Shown here: positions 20,204 to 31,869 of the stretch, in pieces | How positions within the stretch are numbered: position 1 is the first letter of the stretch | How the letters are laid out: each line of letters begins with the position of its first letter | NCBI RefSeq assembly: GCF_026805545.1 | Contig: NZ_JAPRFR010000001.1 | Span: 992,001 to 1,056,000, forward strand | DNA from: Aerococcus kribbianus | GTDB taxonomy: Bacteria; Bacillota; Bacilli; Lactobacillales; Aerococcaceae | Reading direction: 5' to 3' | DNA: 64,000 nt | The notes under the pieces: model-generated | Databases searched by the model: none | What the model was told of the DNA's origin: nothing | Seen by the model: only the letters and a program-made list of their open reading frames with translations | Translations under genes and position numbers: made by a program

Positions 20204-21595
20204 ATGATTACGGCAGGTTTTGATACAATTGCAGCAATTTCAAGTGCACCAGGTGAAGGCGCCATCGGGATTGTCCGTTTATCCGGAGACCAAGCAGTGG
20301 ACATAGCGGATACGGTTTACCAAATGGGGAAGAAAAAATTAGCCAACCAAGACAGCCATACCATCCATTATGGTCATATCGTTGATCCAAATAATGGTCA
20401 GGAAATTGATGAAGTTATGGTGTCTGTGATGCGGTCGCCTAAAACCTTTACGCGGGAAGATATCGTAGAAATTAATTGCCATGGAGGAATGGTAGCGACC
20501 AATCGTATCTTAGAATTAGTTTTACGCCAAGGGGCTCACCTGGCTGAACCAGGTGAATTTACTAAACGAGCCTTTTTAAATGGGCGAATTGATTTGACCC
20601 AGGCCGAAGCTGTTATGGATTTAATCCGTGCCAAAACTGATAAATCTATGGATATGGCCGTTAAACAATTAGATGGTAACCTGTCGCAATTAGTAGCAAA
20701 CCTACGCCAAGATATCTTAGATACCCTGGCTCAGGTGGAAGTTAATATTGACTATCCAGAGTATGATGACGTCGAAGAAATGACCTTGCAACTCTTATCC
20801 GAAAAAACCGACCAGGTCAAAGGACGGATTGATGGTCTATTAGCCACTGCCAAGCAAGGAAAAATTCTCCGTGATGGGATTCAAACCGCCATTATTGGCC
20901 GACCTAATGTAGGAAAATCAAGTCTCCTTAATGCCTTATTGCATGAAGAAAAAGCCATCGTCACTGATATTGAAGGGACTACCCGTGACACGATTGAAGA
21001 ATATATCAGTATTCGAGGTGTCCCTTTGAAATTAGTAGATACAGCTGGTATTCGTGACACTGAAGATACCGTCGAAAAAATTGGGGTGGAACGGTCACGT
21101 CAAGCCATTCAACAAGCTGACTTAGTGATTTTAATTCTTAATCAGAGTGAAGCCCTAACGGCAATGGATCAGGAATTATTAGCTATGACCCAGGACCAAC
21201 AACGGATTATTCTCTTAAATAAGTCTGACTTACCAAGTCAATTGGACCAAGAGCAATTAGTTGATTTGATTAATTACCAAGAAATCATTACCACTTCAAT
21301 TCTCAAAGAAGAAGGCATGGACAAGTTAGAAGCGCGAATAGCTGACCTCTTCTTTTCAGGGCAAACCGGAGAACGTGATGCTACTTATGTCTCAAATGCC
21401 CGCCATATTGACTTGCTCCAAAAAGCCTCTCAAGCTTTGGATGATGTCAAAACAGGAGTTGAAGCAGAAATGCCAGTGGACTTAATTCAAATTGACTTTA
21501 CCCGGGCTTGGGAACTCCTAGGAGAAATTGTTGGTGAAGGCGCCCCTGATGAACTGTTAAATCAACTATTTAGCCAATTCTGTTTAGGAAAATAA
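20204..21595 (+). CDS. mnmE: tRNA modification GTPase MnmE
   Basis: This 463-residue GTPase works with MnmG to place the cmnm5/nm5 group on U34 of certain tRNAs. An N-terminal formyl-tetrahydrofolate-binding domain ([21 protein letters not shown]) precedes a helical region with an embedded G domain (G1 [13 protein letters not shown]2 GTTRDT, G3 DTAG, G4 NKSD). The C-terminus has the catalytic FCLGK ending. It is 19 bp ahead of mnmG in the origin-proximal order usual for Firmicutes. Confidence 0.97.
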   Translation: MITAGFDTIAAISSAPGEGAIGIVRLSGDQAVDIADTVYQMGKKKLANQDSHTIHYGHIVDPNNGQEIDEVMVSVMRSPKTFTREDIVEINCHGGMVATNRILELVLRQGAHLAEPGEFTKRAFLNGRIDLTQAEAVMDLIRAKTDKSMDMAVKQLDGNLSQLVANLRQDILDTLAQVEVNIDYPEYDDVEEMTLQLLSEKTDQVKGRIDGLLATAKQGKILRDGIQTAIIGRPNVGKSSLLNALLHEEKAIVTDIEGTTRDTIEEYISIRGVPLKLVDTAGIRDTEDTVEKIGVERSRQAIQQADLVILILNQSEALTAMDQELLAMTQDQQRIILLNKSDLPSQLDQEQLVDLINYQEIITTSILKEEGMDKLEARIADLFFSGQTGERDATYVSNARHIDLLQKASQALDDVKTGVEAEMPVDLIQIDFTRAWELLGEIVGEGAPDELLNQLFSQFCLGK

Positions 21596-21614
21596 CAAAG
21601 GAGAAAGGAAAAGT

Positions 21615-23519
21615 ATGCAAAGATACGAAGCTGGAAATTATGATGTCATTGTCGTGGGTGCCGGTCATGCTGGTTCTGAAGCCGCCCTAGCTGCCGCTCG
21701 TTTAGGACAAGAGACCCTATTAATTACGATAAATTTAGATATGGTTGCCTTTATGCCCTGCAATCCGTCACTGGGTGGGCCTGCCAAAGGGGTCGTCGTT
21801 AGAGAAATCGATGCCTTGGGTGGTCAAATGGGGAAAAACATTGACCAGACCTATATTCAAATGCGGATGCTAAACACTGGTAAGGGCCCTGCAGTACGTG
21901 CTCTACGTGCCCAAGCAGACAAAGATGATTATTCACGACAAATGCGTCATACCATTGAAAACCAAGACCACCTTACCTTGCGCCAAGGGATTGCTGAAGA
22001 TCTAATTATTGAAGATGGCCTTTGTAAAGGGATTGTCACTCAAACCGGTGCCATTTATCGGAGCCAAGCAGTTATCTTGACCACTGGGACTGCAGCGCGC
22101 GGAGAAATTATCATTGGAGAATTGAAATATTCTTCTGGGCCTAATAATTCGCAAGCAGCTGAAAAATTAACTGCCAACTTGGAAGATAAGTACGGCTTTG
22201 ATATTACGCGTTTCAAAACTGGTACCCCACCACGGGTTGATAAGCGAACCATCAACTATGAAGCCACCGAAATTCAACCAGGTGATGAGGCAGCTAATCA
22301 TTTTTCATTTATGTCTAATGACGAAAACTACTTGCCCTTAGACAAACAAATTCCATGTTACCTAACCTATACCAACGAAAATACCCATACTGTAATCCGG
22401 GAAAACTTAGAACGGGCTCCAATGTTTACAGGGATCGTTGAAGGGGTAGGGGCGCGTTATTGTCCATCCATTGAAGACAAGATTGTCCGCTTTGCTGATA
22501 AACCTAAGCACCAACTCTTCCTGGAACCAGAAGGCCGTCACAACGAAGAAATTTATGTCCAAGGCTTCTCAACCTCTCTACCAGAAGATGTGCAAGTCGC
22601 TATGCTCCAAACGGTTAAAGGGCTTGAAAATGCTCGTATCATGCGAACTGGTTATGCCATCGAATACGATGTTGTTCGTCCCAACCAATTGAAGATGACC
22701 CTAGAAACCAAGCAAGTGGAAAACCTCTATACTGCTGGCCAAAGTAACGGCACATCTGGTTATGAAGAAGCAGCTGGTCAAGGCCTAATCGCCGGTATTA
22801 ACGCTGCCCTAAAAATTAAAGGTGAAGAGCCCTTTATCCTGGGACGTGATGAAGCCTATATTGGTGTAATGATTGATGACTTAGTGACGAAAGGAACCAC
22901 CGAACCATACCGTCTACTCACCTCGCGGGCAGAATACCGTCTACTTCTCCGTCATGATAACGCCGACTTACGGCTAACCGAACGTGGTCATGCCATCGGT
23001 TTGGTAGAAGATGACCGTTATCAACGCTATCTCCAAGACAAAGCAGAAGTTGAAAACGAAATGGCTCGTTTACAAAGCACACGGCTGAAACCAAGTGACG
23101 ACCTTCAAGATTACCTTGCCAACCATCAATCCGCACGTTTGAAGGATGGTATCTTAGCCGCTGACCTGTTGCGGCGACCAGAACTTAAAATTGATGATAT
23201 TTTGGTCTTTGCCCCTAGCGACCATGAACTCTCACGTCGAGTGAAAGAACAAATTGAAATTCAAATTAAATATGATGGCTATATCAAAAAAGCCCAAGCC
23301 AAAGTCGATAAGCTCCACCGGATGGAAGAAAAAGCCATCCCAGAAGACATCGATTGGTCAGCTATCGATGGTTTAGCTACCGAAGCCAAACAACGTCTGG
23401 CAGAAATCAATCCACGTACCTTAGCTCAAGCTAGTCGCGTGTCAGGGGTTAACCCAGCTGACGTTTCTATATTAATGGTTTACCTTCAAGCTGGTAAAAT
23501 TGCCCGGGTCAAGAAATAA
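21615..23519 (+). CDS. mnmG: tRNA uridine-5-carboxymethylaminomethyl modification enzyme MnmG
   Basis: The 634-residue FAD-binding partner of MnmE begins with a Rossmann dinucleotide-binding motif ([21 protein letters not shown]). Family motifs are [31 protein letters not shown] and [21 protein letters not shown]. The C-terminal helical domain that docks MnmE and tRNA ends in [20 protein letters not shown]. Length is normal. It has its own GGAGAAAGGAAA site and is followed by repeat R3 with a terminator. Confidence 0.97.
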   Translation: MQRYEAGNYDVIVVGAGHAGSEAALAAARLGQETLLITINLDMVAFMPCNPSLGGPAKGVVVREIDALGGQMGKNIDQTYIQMRMLNTGKGPAVRALRAQADKDDYSRQMRHTIENQDHLTLRQGIAEDLIIEDGLCKGIVTQTGAIYRSQAVILTTGTAARGEIIIGELKYSSGPNNSQAAEKLTANLEDKYGFDITRFKTGTPPRVDKRTINYEATEIQPGDEAANHFSFMSNDENYLPLDKQIPCYLTYTNENTHTVIRENLERAPMFTGIVEGVGARYCPSIEDKIVRFADKPKHQLFLEPEGRHNEEIYVQGFSTSLPEDVQVAMLQTVKGLENARIMRTGYAIEYDVVRPNQLKMTLETKQVENLYTAGQSNGTSGYEEAAGQGLIAGINAALKIKGEEPFILGRDEAYIGVMIDDLVTKGTTEPYRLLTSRAEYRLLLRHDNADLRLTERGHAIGLVEDDRYQRYLQDKAEVENEMARLQSTRLKPSDDLQDYLANHQSARLKDGILAADLLRRPELKIDDILVFAPSDHELSRRVKEQIEIQIKYDGYIKKAQAKVDKLHRMEEKAIPEDIDWSAIDGLATEAKQRLAEINPRTLAQASRVSGVNPADVSILMVYLQAGKIARVKK

Positions 23520-23523
23520 AAAA

Positions 23524-23696
23524 GGTATGACAAAAGGCGCTAAGAACAGAAGCCTTGGACCAAAAGACTGAAGATAGCAATTAGCTATCAAAGACTTTTG
23601 GTAAACGTATATCAGTCCTGCTTTTGTGAGCCTAACTAGGAGATAAATGGTCATATATTATGAAGAGGCTAGGACTTTTGCTCCTAGCCTCTTTTT
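23524..23696 (+). repeat. Modular hairpin repeat, locus R3, with terminator
   Basis: One hairpin module (about 23527-23640) has CAAAAGG/CTTTTG outer pairing and the inner stem CCAAAAGACTGAAGATAG / CTATCAAAGACTTTTGG. A terminator hairpin follows, AAGAGGCTAGGA (23663-23674) / TCCTAGCCTCTT (23682-23693) and T5. The inner stem is nearly identical to those in R1 and R2. The remaining bases to 23812 are AT-rich and presumably carry the metQ promoter. Confidence 0.78.
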
Positions 23697-23812
23697 GATC
23701 GTTTCTGTTAGAGAAGTATCGGTATAAACGATCAAGAGTGGTCATATATTGGTATAAGCAAGAAGCAGCTGAGAATGATATATTATACTTAATATGATTA
23801 GGGGGAAATATT

Positions 23813-24667
23813 ATGAAACGAATTTTACAGGTAATCACGCTAAGTTTATTGGCCTTATTTTTAGTGGCTTGTGGCAATAAAAACGGTGAAGAGGACAAGC
23901 AAAGTGCTGAGAAAGTAAAAGTGGCTGTTGTTGGTTCCAAGGAAAAAGAATTGTGGGAGTATGTAGCTGAAAAAGCCAAAAAAGAAAATATTGATTTAGA
24001 AGTGGTTGAACTTAATGACTATAACCAACCCAACCAGGCCTTAGTGAATGGGTCAGTGGACATGAATGCGTTTCAACATTACGCCTTCCTCAAACAATGG
24101 AACGAGGAGAGTGGGGAAAATGTTGTTCCTATCGGATTAACCTTTATCACACCGCTCTATATCTTCTCTGATAAAATTGACAGCCTAGATGATTTACCTG
24201 AAAATGGCCAAGTCATTGTTCCAATCGAAACGGCCATCCAAGGGCGTGCCTTATTAGCCTTACAAACTGCTGGGGTCATTAAATTAAAAGATGGTGGTTC
24301 TACCCAATCAAGCTTGGCCGATATCACCGAAAACCCTAAAAATATTGAATTTGTCGAAGTTGAGTCTGCCCAAGCCCCACGGATGATTCAAGACGTGGAC
24401 GCTGCTGTTTTAAACGGTGGCTTTGCTGAAGATGCTGGTTTAGCGATTGAAGACAACATCTTCACCGATGCTGATTATTTAGATACCATTCCAGCTGATC
24501 GTTATAATCTTATTGCTGTCCGTGAAGAAGATAAAGACAACGAAACCTACCGCAAAATTGTCGACCTCTATAATTCAGATGACGTTGCCGAAAAAATGGA
24601 TGAAATCTCACCAGGACAATATTATCCTGTATGGGAACGGGCAGATGAAGTTGATTTTTTGGAGTAG
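23813..24667 (+). CDS. metQ: MetQ/NlpA-family substrate-binding lipoprotein
   Basis: The 284-residue protein has a lipoprotein signal (LSLLALFLVAC, lipidated Cys21) and the NlpA/MetQ fold: VKVAVVGSKEKELWEYVAEKAKKENIDLEVVELNDYNQPNQALVNGSVDMNAFQHYAFL is cut here only as description of the first half, which matches the family closely. MetQ proteins deliver methionine or related amino acids to the MetNI ABC transporter. No metN or metI gene is nearby, so this is an orphan binding protein relying on a transporter elsewhere. Substrate is inferred only. A clear terminator follows. Confidence 0.82.
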   Translation: MKRILQVITLSLLALFLVACGNKNGEEDKQSAEKVKVAVVGSKEKELWEYVAEKAKKENIDLEVVELNDYNQPNQALVNGSVDMNAFQHYAFLKQWNEESGENVVPIGLTFITPLYIFSDKIDSLDDLPENGQVIVPIETAIQGRALLALQTAGVIKLKDGGSTQSSLADITENPKNIEFVEVESAQAPRMIQDVDAAVLNGGFAEDAGLAIEDNIFTDADYLDTIPADRYNLIAVREEDKDNETYRKIVDLYNSDDVAEKMDEISPGQYYPVWERADEVDFLE

Positions 24668-24680
24668 AGGGATAGAAAGA

Positions 24681-24718
24681 AACCAAAGAATGAGTGGAAG
24701 TTCATTCTTTGGTTTTTT
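24681..24718 (+). terminator. Terminator of metQ
   Basis: The 13-bp stem AACCAAAGAATGA (24681-24693) / TCATTCTTTGGTT (24702-24714) with an 8-nt loop runs into T6. Confidence 0.9.
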
Positions 24719-24741
24719 GTTAGCTAAATTTTAAATATTAC

Positions 24742-24756
24742 TTGTAACCCTTTTCA
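24742..24756 (+). promoter_or_regulatory. cre-like site ahead of licT-bglP-bglA
   Basis: TTGTAACCCTTTTCA matches the catabolite-responsive element TGWAANCGNTNWCA at 13 of 14 positions (the central CG reads CC). It lies 23 bp before the RAT sequence, in the promoter region, so CcpA repression is likely. Confidence 0.5.
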
Positions 24757-24778
24757 AAATATGATAGTCTATGTGTAT

Positions 24779-24866
24779 GGATTGTTACTGTTCGGCAGGC
24801 AAAACCTAAATAAATGTTCTTTTGATGACTCTAGCGTTATTGTAAGAAGATTTATTTAGGTTTTTT
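24779..24866 (+). promoter_or_regulatory. RAT antiterminator site and overlapping terminator upstream of licT
   Basis: A 28-nt ribonucleic antiterminator sequence (24779-24806, beginning GGATTGTTACTG and ending GCAGGCAAAACC) matches the BglG/LicT target. Its 3' end overlaps the 5' arm of a terminator, AAACCTAAATAAAT (24802-24815) with TTTATTTAGGTTT (24851-24863), followed by a T-run. Binding of the LicT protein would block termination and switch on its own gene and bglP-bglA. Confidence 0.93.
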
Positions 24867-24887
24867 CTTTAATGGAAGGTGGGACTA

Positions 24888-25715
24888 ATGCATATTGTAA
24901 AAGTTTTAAATAACAATGCGGTCCACGCCCAAAATCAACAGGTCGAGCATATATTAATGGGCAAAGGCATTGGTTTCCAAAAAAAGACTGGTGATGAAGT
25001 CGATATGGACAAAGTTGAAAAAACTTTTGTCTTACAAGGTGATCAAATTGATATTTTAAACGATATTTCCCACCATATTGCTAGTGAAGAAACAGATGTT
25101 ATTATAAAAATCATTGATTTGGCAGAAAAAACACTAAATGTTGAGTTCTATACTAATCTTTTTGTTACTTTAACCGATCACTTACATTTTGCCTATCAAC
25201 GCGTCAGAGAAAATACACCAATTAGAAACCCATTAACCTGGGAAATTCGAAAATTTTATCAAAAAGAATATAGTATTGGTAAACAAGCATTAGATATTAT
25301 CGAACAAGACGTTGGTATTCGATTACCAGAAGACGAAGCCGCAGCTATTGCCCTCCATTTGGTGAATGCGCAAAAAGAAGGCGGTCTAATGGAAGAAACA
25401 GTTAAGATGGTTACTATTGTTCAAGATATTCTTAATATAGTACAAATTCATTTTCAAACGACATTTGATGAAACTAGTATTTCTTATAATCGCTTTATTA
25501 CTCATTTACAATATTTTGCTCAACGGATTATTAATGGGGAATTGCCCAATTCGGGAGATACCTTTTTATATGAACAAGTACAGCGAGATTATCCAGAAGC
25601 CTATCAATGTAGCTTGCGTATAAAAAAATATGTTGAAAATAATTACAAGTTCGAATTAAGTATTGATGAATTGGTTTATCTTACCATTCATATTAAACGT
25701 ATCACAGCAAAATAA
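24888..25715 (+). CDS. licT: PRD-containing transcription antiterminator (LicT/BglG family)
   Basis: The 275-residue protein has an N-terminal co-antiterminator RNA-binding domain (MHIVKVLNNNAVHAQNQQ, residues 1 to ~55) and two PTS regulation domains with conserved histidines (SHHIASEE; HLHFAYQRV; ALHLVNAQ; TIHIKRI). Phosphorylation of the PRDs by HPr and the EII tunes its activity to sugar supply. RAT sites lie both upstream of this gene and between it and bglP, so it controls both segments. The ATG at 24888 follows GGAAGGTGG; a GTG at 24879 is an alternative. Confidence 0.93.
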   Translation: MHIVKVLNNNAVHAQNQQVEHILMGKGIGFQKKTGDEVDMDKVEKTFVLQGDQIDILNDISHHIASEETDVIIKIIDLAEKTLNVEFYTNLFVTLTDHLHFAYQRVRENTPIRNPLTWEIRKFYQKEYSIGKQALDIIEQDVGIRLPEDEAAAIALHLVNAQKEGGLMEETVKMVTIVQDILNIVQIHFQTTFDETSISYNRFITHLQYFAQRIINGELPNSGDTFLYEQVQRDYPEAYQCSLRIKKYVENNYKFELSIDELVYLTIHIKRITAK

Positions 25716-25726
25716 AATTCATAACA

Positions 25727-25813
25727 GGATTGTTACTGTTTGGCAGGCAAAACCTAAATGAAATGCAGAGGGAACTAAGTATTAGCTCCTTGTGTTTTTC
25801 ATTTAGGTTTTTT
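25727..25813 (+). promoter_or_regulatory. Second RAT site and terminator, between licT and bglP
   Basis: The RAT at 25727-25754 differs from the first at a single base. It overlaps the stem AAACCTAAATGAAA (25750-25763) / TTTCATTTAGGTTT (25797-25810), which ends in T6. It gives LicT a second checkpoint over bglP-bglA. Confidence 0.92.
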
Positions 25814-25881
25814 CTTTTGAAAGGAGACGCGAAATTATTTATTTAGAATAACTAACAATTAAATAGAAAGAAGGAGAAAAA

Positions 25882-29261
<3,380 letters not shown>

Positions 29262-29270
29262 AATTAAAAG

Positions 29271-29296
29271 GACGCTGGAAGTGATATTCCAGCGTC
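29271..29296. terminator. Hairpin between bglA and the RpiR regulator
   Basis: GACGCTGGAA (29271-29280) / TTCCAGCGTC (29287-29296) is a perfect 10-bp stem between convergent genes. The minus strand ends in CTTTT, while the plus strand has only TATAAAT. It probably serves the minus-strand regulator best. Confidence 0.65.
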
Positions 29297-29310
29297 TATA
29301 AATAAAACAA

Positions 29311-30186
29311 CTAAGACTCTTGCAATAAATTTGTGTCGGAGTGGCGTCTTTCTAAAGTTTTGTTCATTGATTGCAGATAATGGAAATTATAATCATAATC
29401 TATAGCAAATAAGATGGAATAAATAACATTGAGGAGAAAATTTAATGAGGTCGTTGAATTGAAGCTTCCAATTTTTGAATATAGTTTCTCATGGGTGCTC
29501 ATACATAAATGATACGTGCTTTCTTTAGAAAGAGTATTCTCTCCAACATTGGTAATACTGATGGTTTTGACTCCTTGTTCCTTTGCAAACTTAAAAAAGC
29601 GAAGGATTTCTGGGTTTTCACCAGAATAAGATATAAATAAAGCCACAGTATGTTGAGATAAATTATAGGCTTCAAATTCAGGATAATCGAAGGTATCAGC
29701 TACTTGGACATCATATTGGATTCGGCGTAGATAAGAAACAAAAACATTAACGGCATTTAAATTATTTTTTCCGGAGAAAATCATTATCTTTTTGCTATTT
29801 GATAATAAGCGACAAATATATTTGATTTCGTCATAATCAATTAATGAAAGGGTGTCATCAATTGATTCCTTCATTACGATACCTATTTTATTAGCAATTG
29901 TTCGACTAGAATCTTTCGCTTGAAAGGGTTTATTTGCGTCTTGGACTTCTAAATTTGCGTTTAAATAGTCACGCTCATGGATCAGTTCATTCTTTAAGTC
30001 TTTCCAACCATTTAAATCTAATTTTTTTGCTATACGAATAAGGCTCGTCGTATTGGTGTGAGTAGCAGCAGCAATTGAAGAAGTCGTTAAATTTTCGATA
30101 CTATCAATATTACCTATAAGATAATTTATAATGATTCGTTCAGAAAATGAAAAGATATCTTGATCTAACTTTTCTTTGAGTAACAC
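29311..30186 (-). CDS. RpiR/MurR-family transcriptional regulator
   Basis: The 291-residue protein has the N-terminal RpiR helix-turn-helix (TTSSIAAATHTNTTSLIRIAKKLDLNGWKDLKNEL) and a C-terminal SIS sugar-phosphate-binding domain (KKIMIFSGKNNLNAVNVF ... ALFISYSGENPEILRFFKFAKEQGVKTISIT). It starts at a GTG preceded by AAGGGGG. It is divergent from the cellobiose-type PTS operon at 30349 and probably controls it in response to a phosphorylated sugar. That link rests on position only. Confidence 0.85.
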   Translation of the reverse strand: MLLKEKLDQDIFSFSERIIINYLIGNIDSIENLTTSSIAAATHTNTTSLIRIAKKLDLNGWKDLKNELIHERDYLNANLEVQDANKPFQAKDSSRTIANKIGIVMKESIDDTLSLIDYDEIKYICRLLSNSKKIMIFSGKNNLNAVNVFVSYLRRIQYDVQVADTFDYPEFEAYNLSQHTVALFISYSGENPEILRFFKFAKEQGVKTISITNVGENTLSKESTYHLCMSTHEKLYSKIGSFNSTTSLNFLLNVIYSILFAIDYDYNFHYLQSMNKTLERRHSDTNLLQES

Positions 30187-30268
30187 GAGATTACCCCCTT
30201 CTATGTGTATTATATTAGCAAATCTATGGATAAAAATGGTAGTTTTATGTAAAGTTTTTTTCTAATTA

Positions 30269-30307
30269 ATGAAAGCGCTTGAATTGTATTGAGGGTATAG
30301 TTAATAT
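30269..30307 (+). promoter_or_regulatory. Promoter of the cellobiose-type operon with cre-like site
   Basis: TTGAAT (30279-30284), a 17-nt spacer and TAATAT (30302-30307) form a promoter. ATGAAAGCGCTTGAA (30269-30283) overlaps the -35 box and matches the catabolite-responsive element at 12 of 14 positions. CcpA binding there would block RNA polymerase. Confidence 0.6.
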
Positions 30308-30348
30308 AAGGTGTTGTAAGCGGTTTATTTATAAAAGACAGGTGATTT

Positions 30349-30684
30349 ATGAAACGCGTAGTAATTATATGTATGGGAGGTATGTCATCTTCATATATAT
30401 CTAGTGAATTAAATAAGTATTTTGATGAAAAAAATCTAGCAATTGAAACAGTATCGGTTTCCTTAGGTAAGGGTAAAAAATTATTGAATGAGGGAGATTT
30501 TGATATCTATTTAATTAGTCCACAAGCTAAATATGCTAGTGAGTGGCTAAAAGAAATCGCAATTAAAAATCATAATGATTTATTTGATATCGCTCCACAT
30601 TTATATGTGCCGATACCTCAAAAAATTGAAGAACTAAGTCACTATATAATCAATTTAATTAAGATAAAGGATGGTACTCTATGA
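30349..30684 (+). CDS. PTS lactose/cellobiose-family EIIB, first copy
   Basis: The 111-residue phosphocarrier has the N-terminal EIIB loop with phospho-cysteine Cys8 (VVIICMGGMSSSYIS). The pattern LISPQAKYASEWL matches cellobiose EIIB (usually LLGPQVRY). It takes phosphate from the EIIA at 31037 and passes it to sugar at the EIIC. It overlaps the next gene, another EIIB, by four bases (ATGA), so the two are translationally coupled. Confidence 0.87.
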   Translation: MKRVVIICMGGMSSSYISSELNKYFDEKNLAIETVSVSLGKGKKLLNEGDFDIYLISPQAKYASEWLKEIAIKNHNDLFDIAPHLYVPIPQKIEELSHYIINLIKIKDGTL

Positions 30685-31037
30685 AAAAAGGTTTAATTAT
30701 TTGTAATGCAGGAATGTCTTCATCAATGATTGCCCAAAAAGTAACGAAGTTTTTTGAAGGACGAGATTTACCAATAGAAATCGAAGCGACTACTGTTACT
30801 AAGGGAAAGGAAATTATTGAAAAAGATCAATATGATTTATATTTGCTTAGTCCCCAAGTAAAAATGGCTAGTGAAGGTTTAACAAAAGCTGCGGAAGCAA
30901 AAAATAAACCATTAATTAATATTGAGCCTGATGCTTATCTTCCTACTGAAGAAAGTACAGTAAAACTAGCGATGCAAATTTTTCCAATTTTTAAAGAAGA
31001 TTTGAAAAAAGAAAAAGCTGAGAAAGAAGGTAAATAA
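30681..31037 (+). CDS. PTS lactose/cellobiose-family EIIB, second copy
   Basis: The 118-residue EIIB is paralogous to the preceding gene and keeps the phospho-cysteine Cys8 (GLIICNAGMSSSMIAQKV) and LLSPQVKMASEGL. It has an additional Lys/Glu-rich C-terminus. Two intact EIIB genes in tandem with one EIIA and one EIIC are unusual. They may serve different EIIC partners or sugars. It overlaps EIIA by one base. Confidence 0.87.
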   Translation: MKKGLIICNAGMSSSMIAQKVTKFFEGRDLPIEIEATTVTKGKEIIEKDQYDLYLLSPQVKMASEGLTKAAEAKNKPLINIEPDAYLPTEESTVKLAMQIFPIFKEDLKKEKAEKEGK

Positions 31038-31360
31038 TGGACTCTTCACAAGTACAACAAATGGCTTTTCAGATTATTCTAGCTGCTGGTAATGGAAAAA
31101 CCATTGCTCATGAAGCAATTCAACTAATGAAAGAGTATAAATTTGAAGAAGCCGAGCAAAAATTAGAAGAATCAAATGAGGCTTTTATTGAGGCACATAA
31201 TGCACAAACAGAATTATTACAAGCTTACGCAGGTGGAGAAGAAATCATTATGGAAATCATAATGGTCCATGCTCAAGATCATTTGATGACAGGGATGACT
31301 TATAGAGATATGGCGATAGAATTACTTGATGTTTATAAGAAATTAGCGGAAAAGGACTGA
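31037..31360 (+). CDS. PTS lactose/cellobiose-family EIIA
   Basis: The 107-residue all-helical EIIA(Lac) protein carries the phospho-histidine in MVHAQDHLMT and the typical start (QVQQMAFQIILAAGNGKTIAHEAI). It moves phosphate from HPr to the EIIBs encoded immediately upstream. Length and motifs are normal for the family. Confidence 0.92.
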   Translation: MDSSQVQQMAFQIILAAGNGKTIAHEAIQLMKEYKFEEAEQKLEESNEAFIEAHNAQTELLQAYAGGEEIIMEIIMVHAQDHLMTGMTYRDMAIELLDVYKKLAEKD

Positions 31361-31365
31361 TAGTA

Positions 31366-31851
31366 ATGGCTAATACGGATAAAAAGGAGCTTATTGAAAA
31401 ACAAAGTAAACAAGTATTATTGTTTAATCGTTTTTTATGGCTGCGTTATAGCTTAGCTTTACTATTTTTTATCAATTTTTACTGGTTTATTTTCTTGATT
31501 GGTATGAAATCATATGGTGCAATCTTACCGTTAATACTATTATTTTTAAATATACCTTCATTGGCTGAACAAATTAAATTGTATAGTCATCATAAAAATA
31601 ATTTAACTTATGCAAGATATTTTTTTGTCTTTCAAGTAATCATTTTAGGAATTTTAGGAATAATTATTAATTTAGAAATCTTTTTTAATTTGTTTTTTCC
31701 GTTTTTAATATTTAATTCACTATCTTTAGGATTAATTTATATAGTTATGTTTATTATTTTAGGTATTTCTTTATTAAATTTACATGCTTTGAAGAGTATA
31801 CGGCATAATACTGATACTTTTTACCAAAAATTAAGTAAAGAATATAATTAA
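31366..31851 (+). CDS. Unknown membrane protein in a PTS operon
   Basis: I do not recognise this 161-residue protein. It has a charged N-terminus, then about four hydrophobic segments (near residues 25-50, 51-70, 80-105 and 110-140) rich in Phe/Ile/Leu, and a polar C-terminal tail. It starts 6 bp after EIIA and ends 19 bp before EIIC, so it is part of the operon. A role as an accessory or regulator of the permease is possible, but nothing in the sequence shows it. Codon use is very AT-rich, like its neighbours. Confidence 0.8.
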   Translation: MANTDKKELIEKQSKQVLLFNRFLWLRYSLALLFFINFYWFIFLIGMKSYGAILPLILLFLNIPSLAEQIKLYSHHKNNLTYARYFFVFQVIILGILGIIINLEIFFNLFFPFLIFNSLSLGLIYIVMFIILGISLLNLHALKSIRHNTDTFYQKLSKEYN

Positions 31852-31869
31852 AGAATTGAGGAGAAAAAT

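Noticed and set aside
20005-20390. Minus-strand ORFs of 60-99 codons across the mnmE leader and start
   Set aside because: Antisense shadows of mnmE and its terminator hairpins.
23632-23979. 115-codon minus-strand ORF
   Set aside because: It spans the R3 terminator and the antisense of the metQ signal peptide; no homology and no ribosome binding site.
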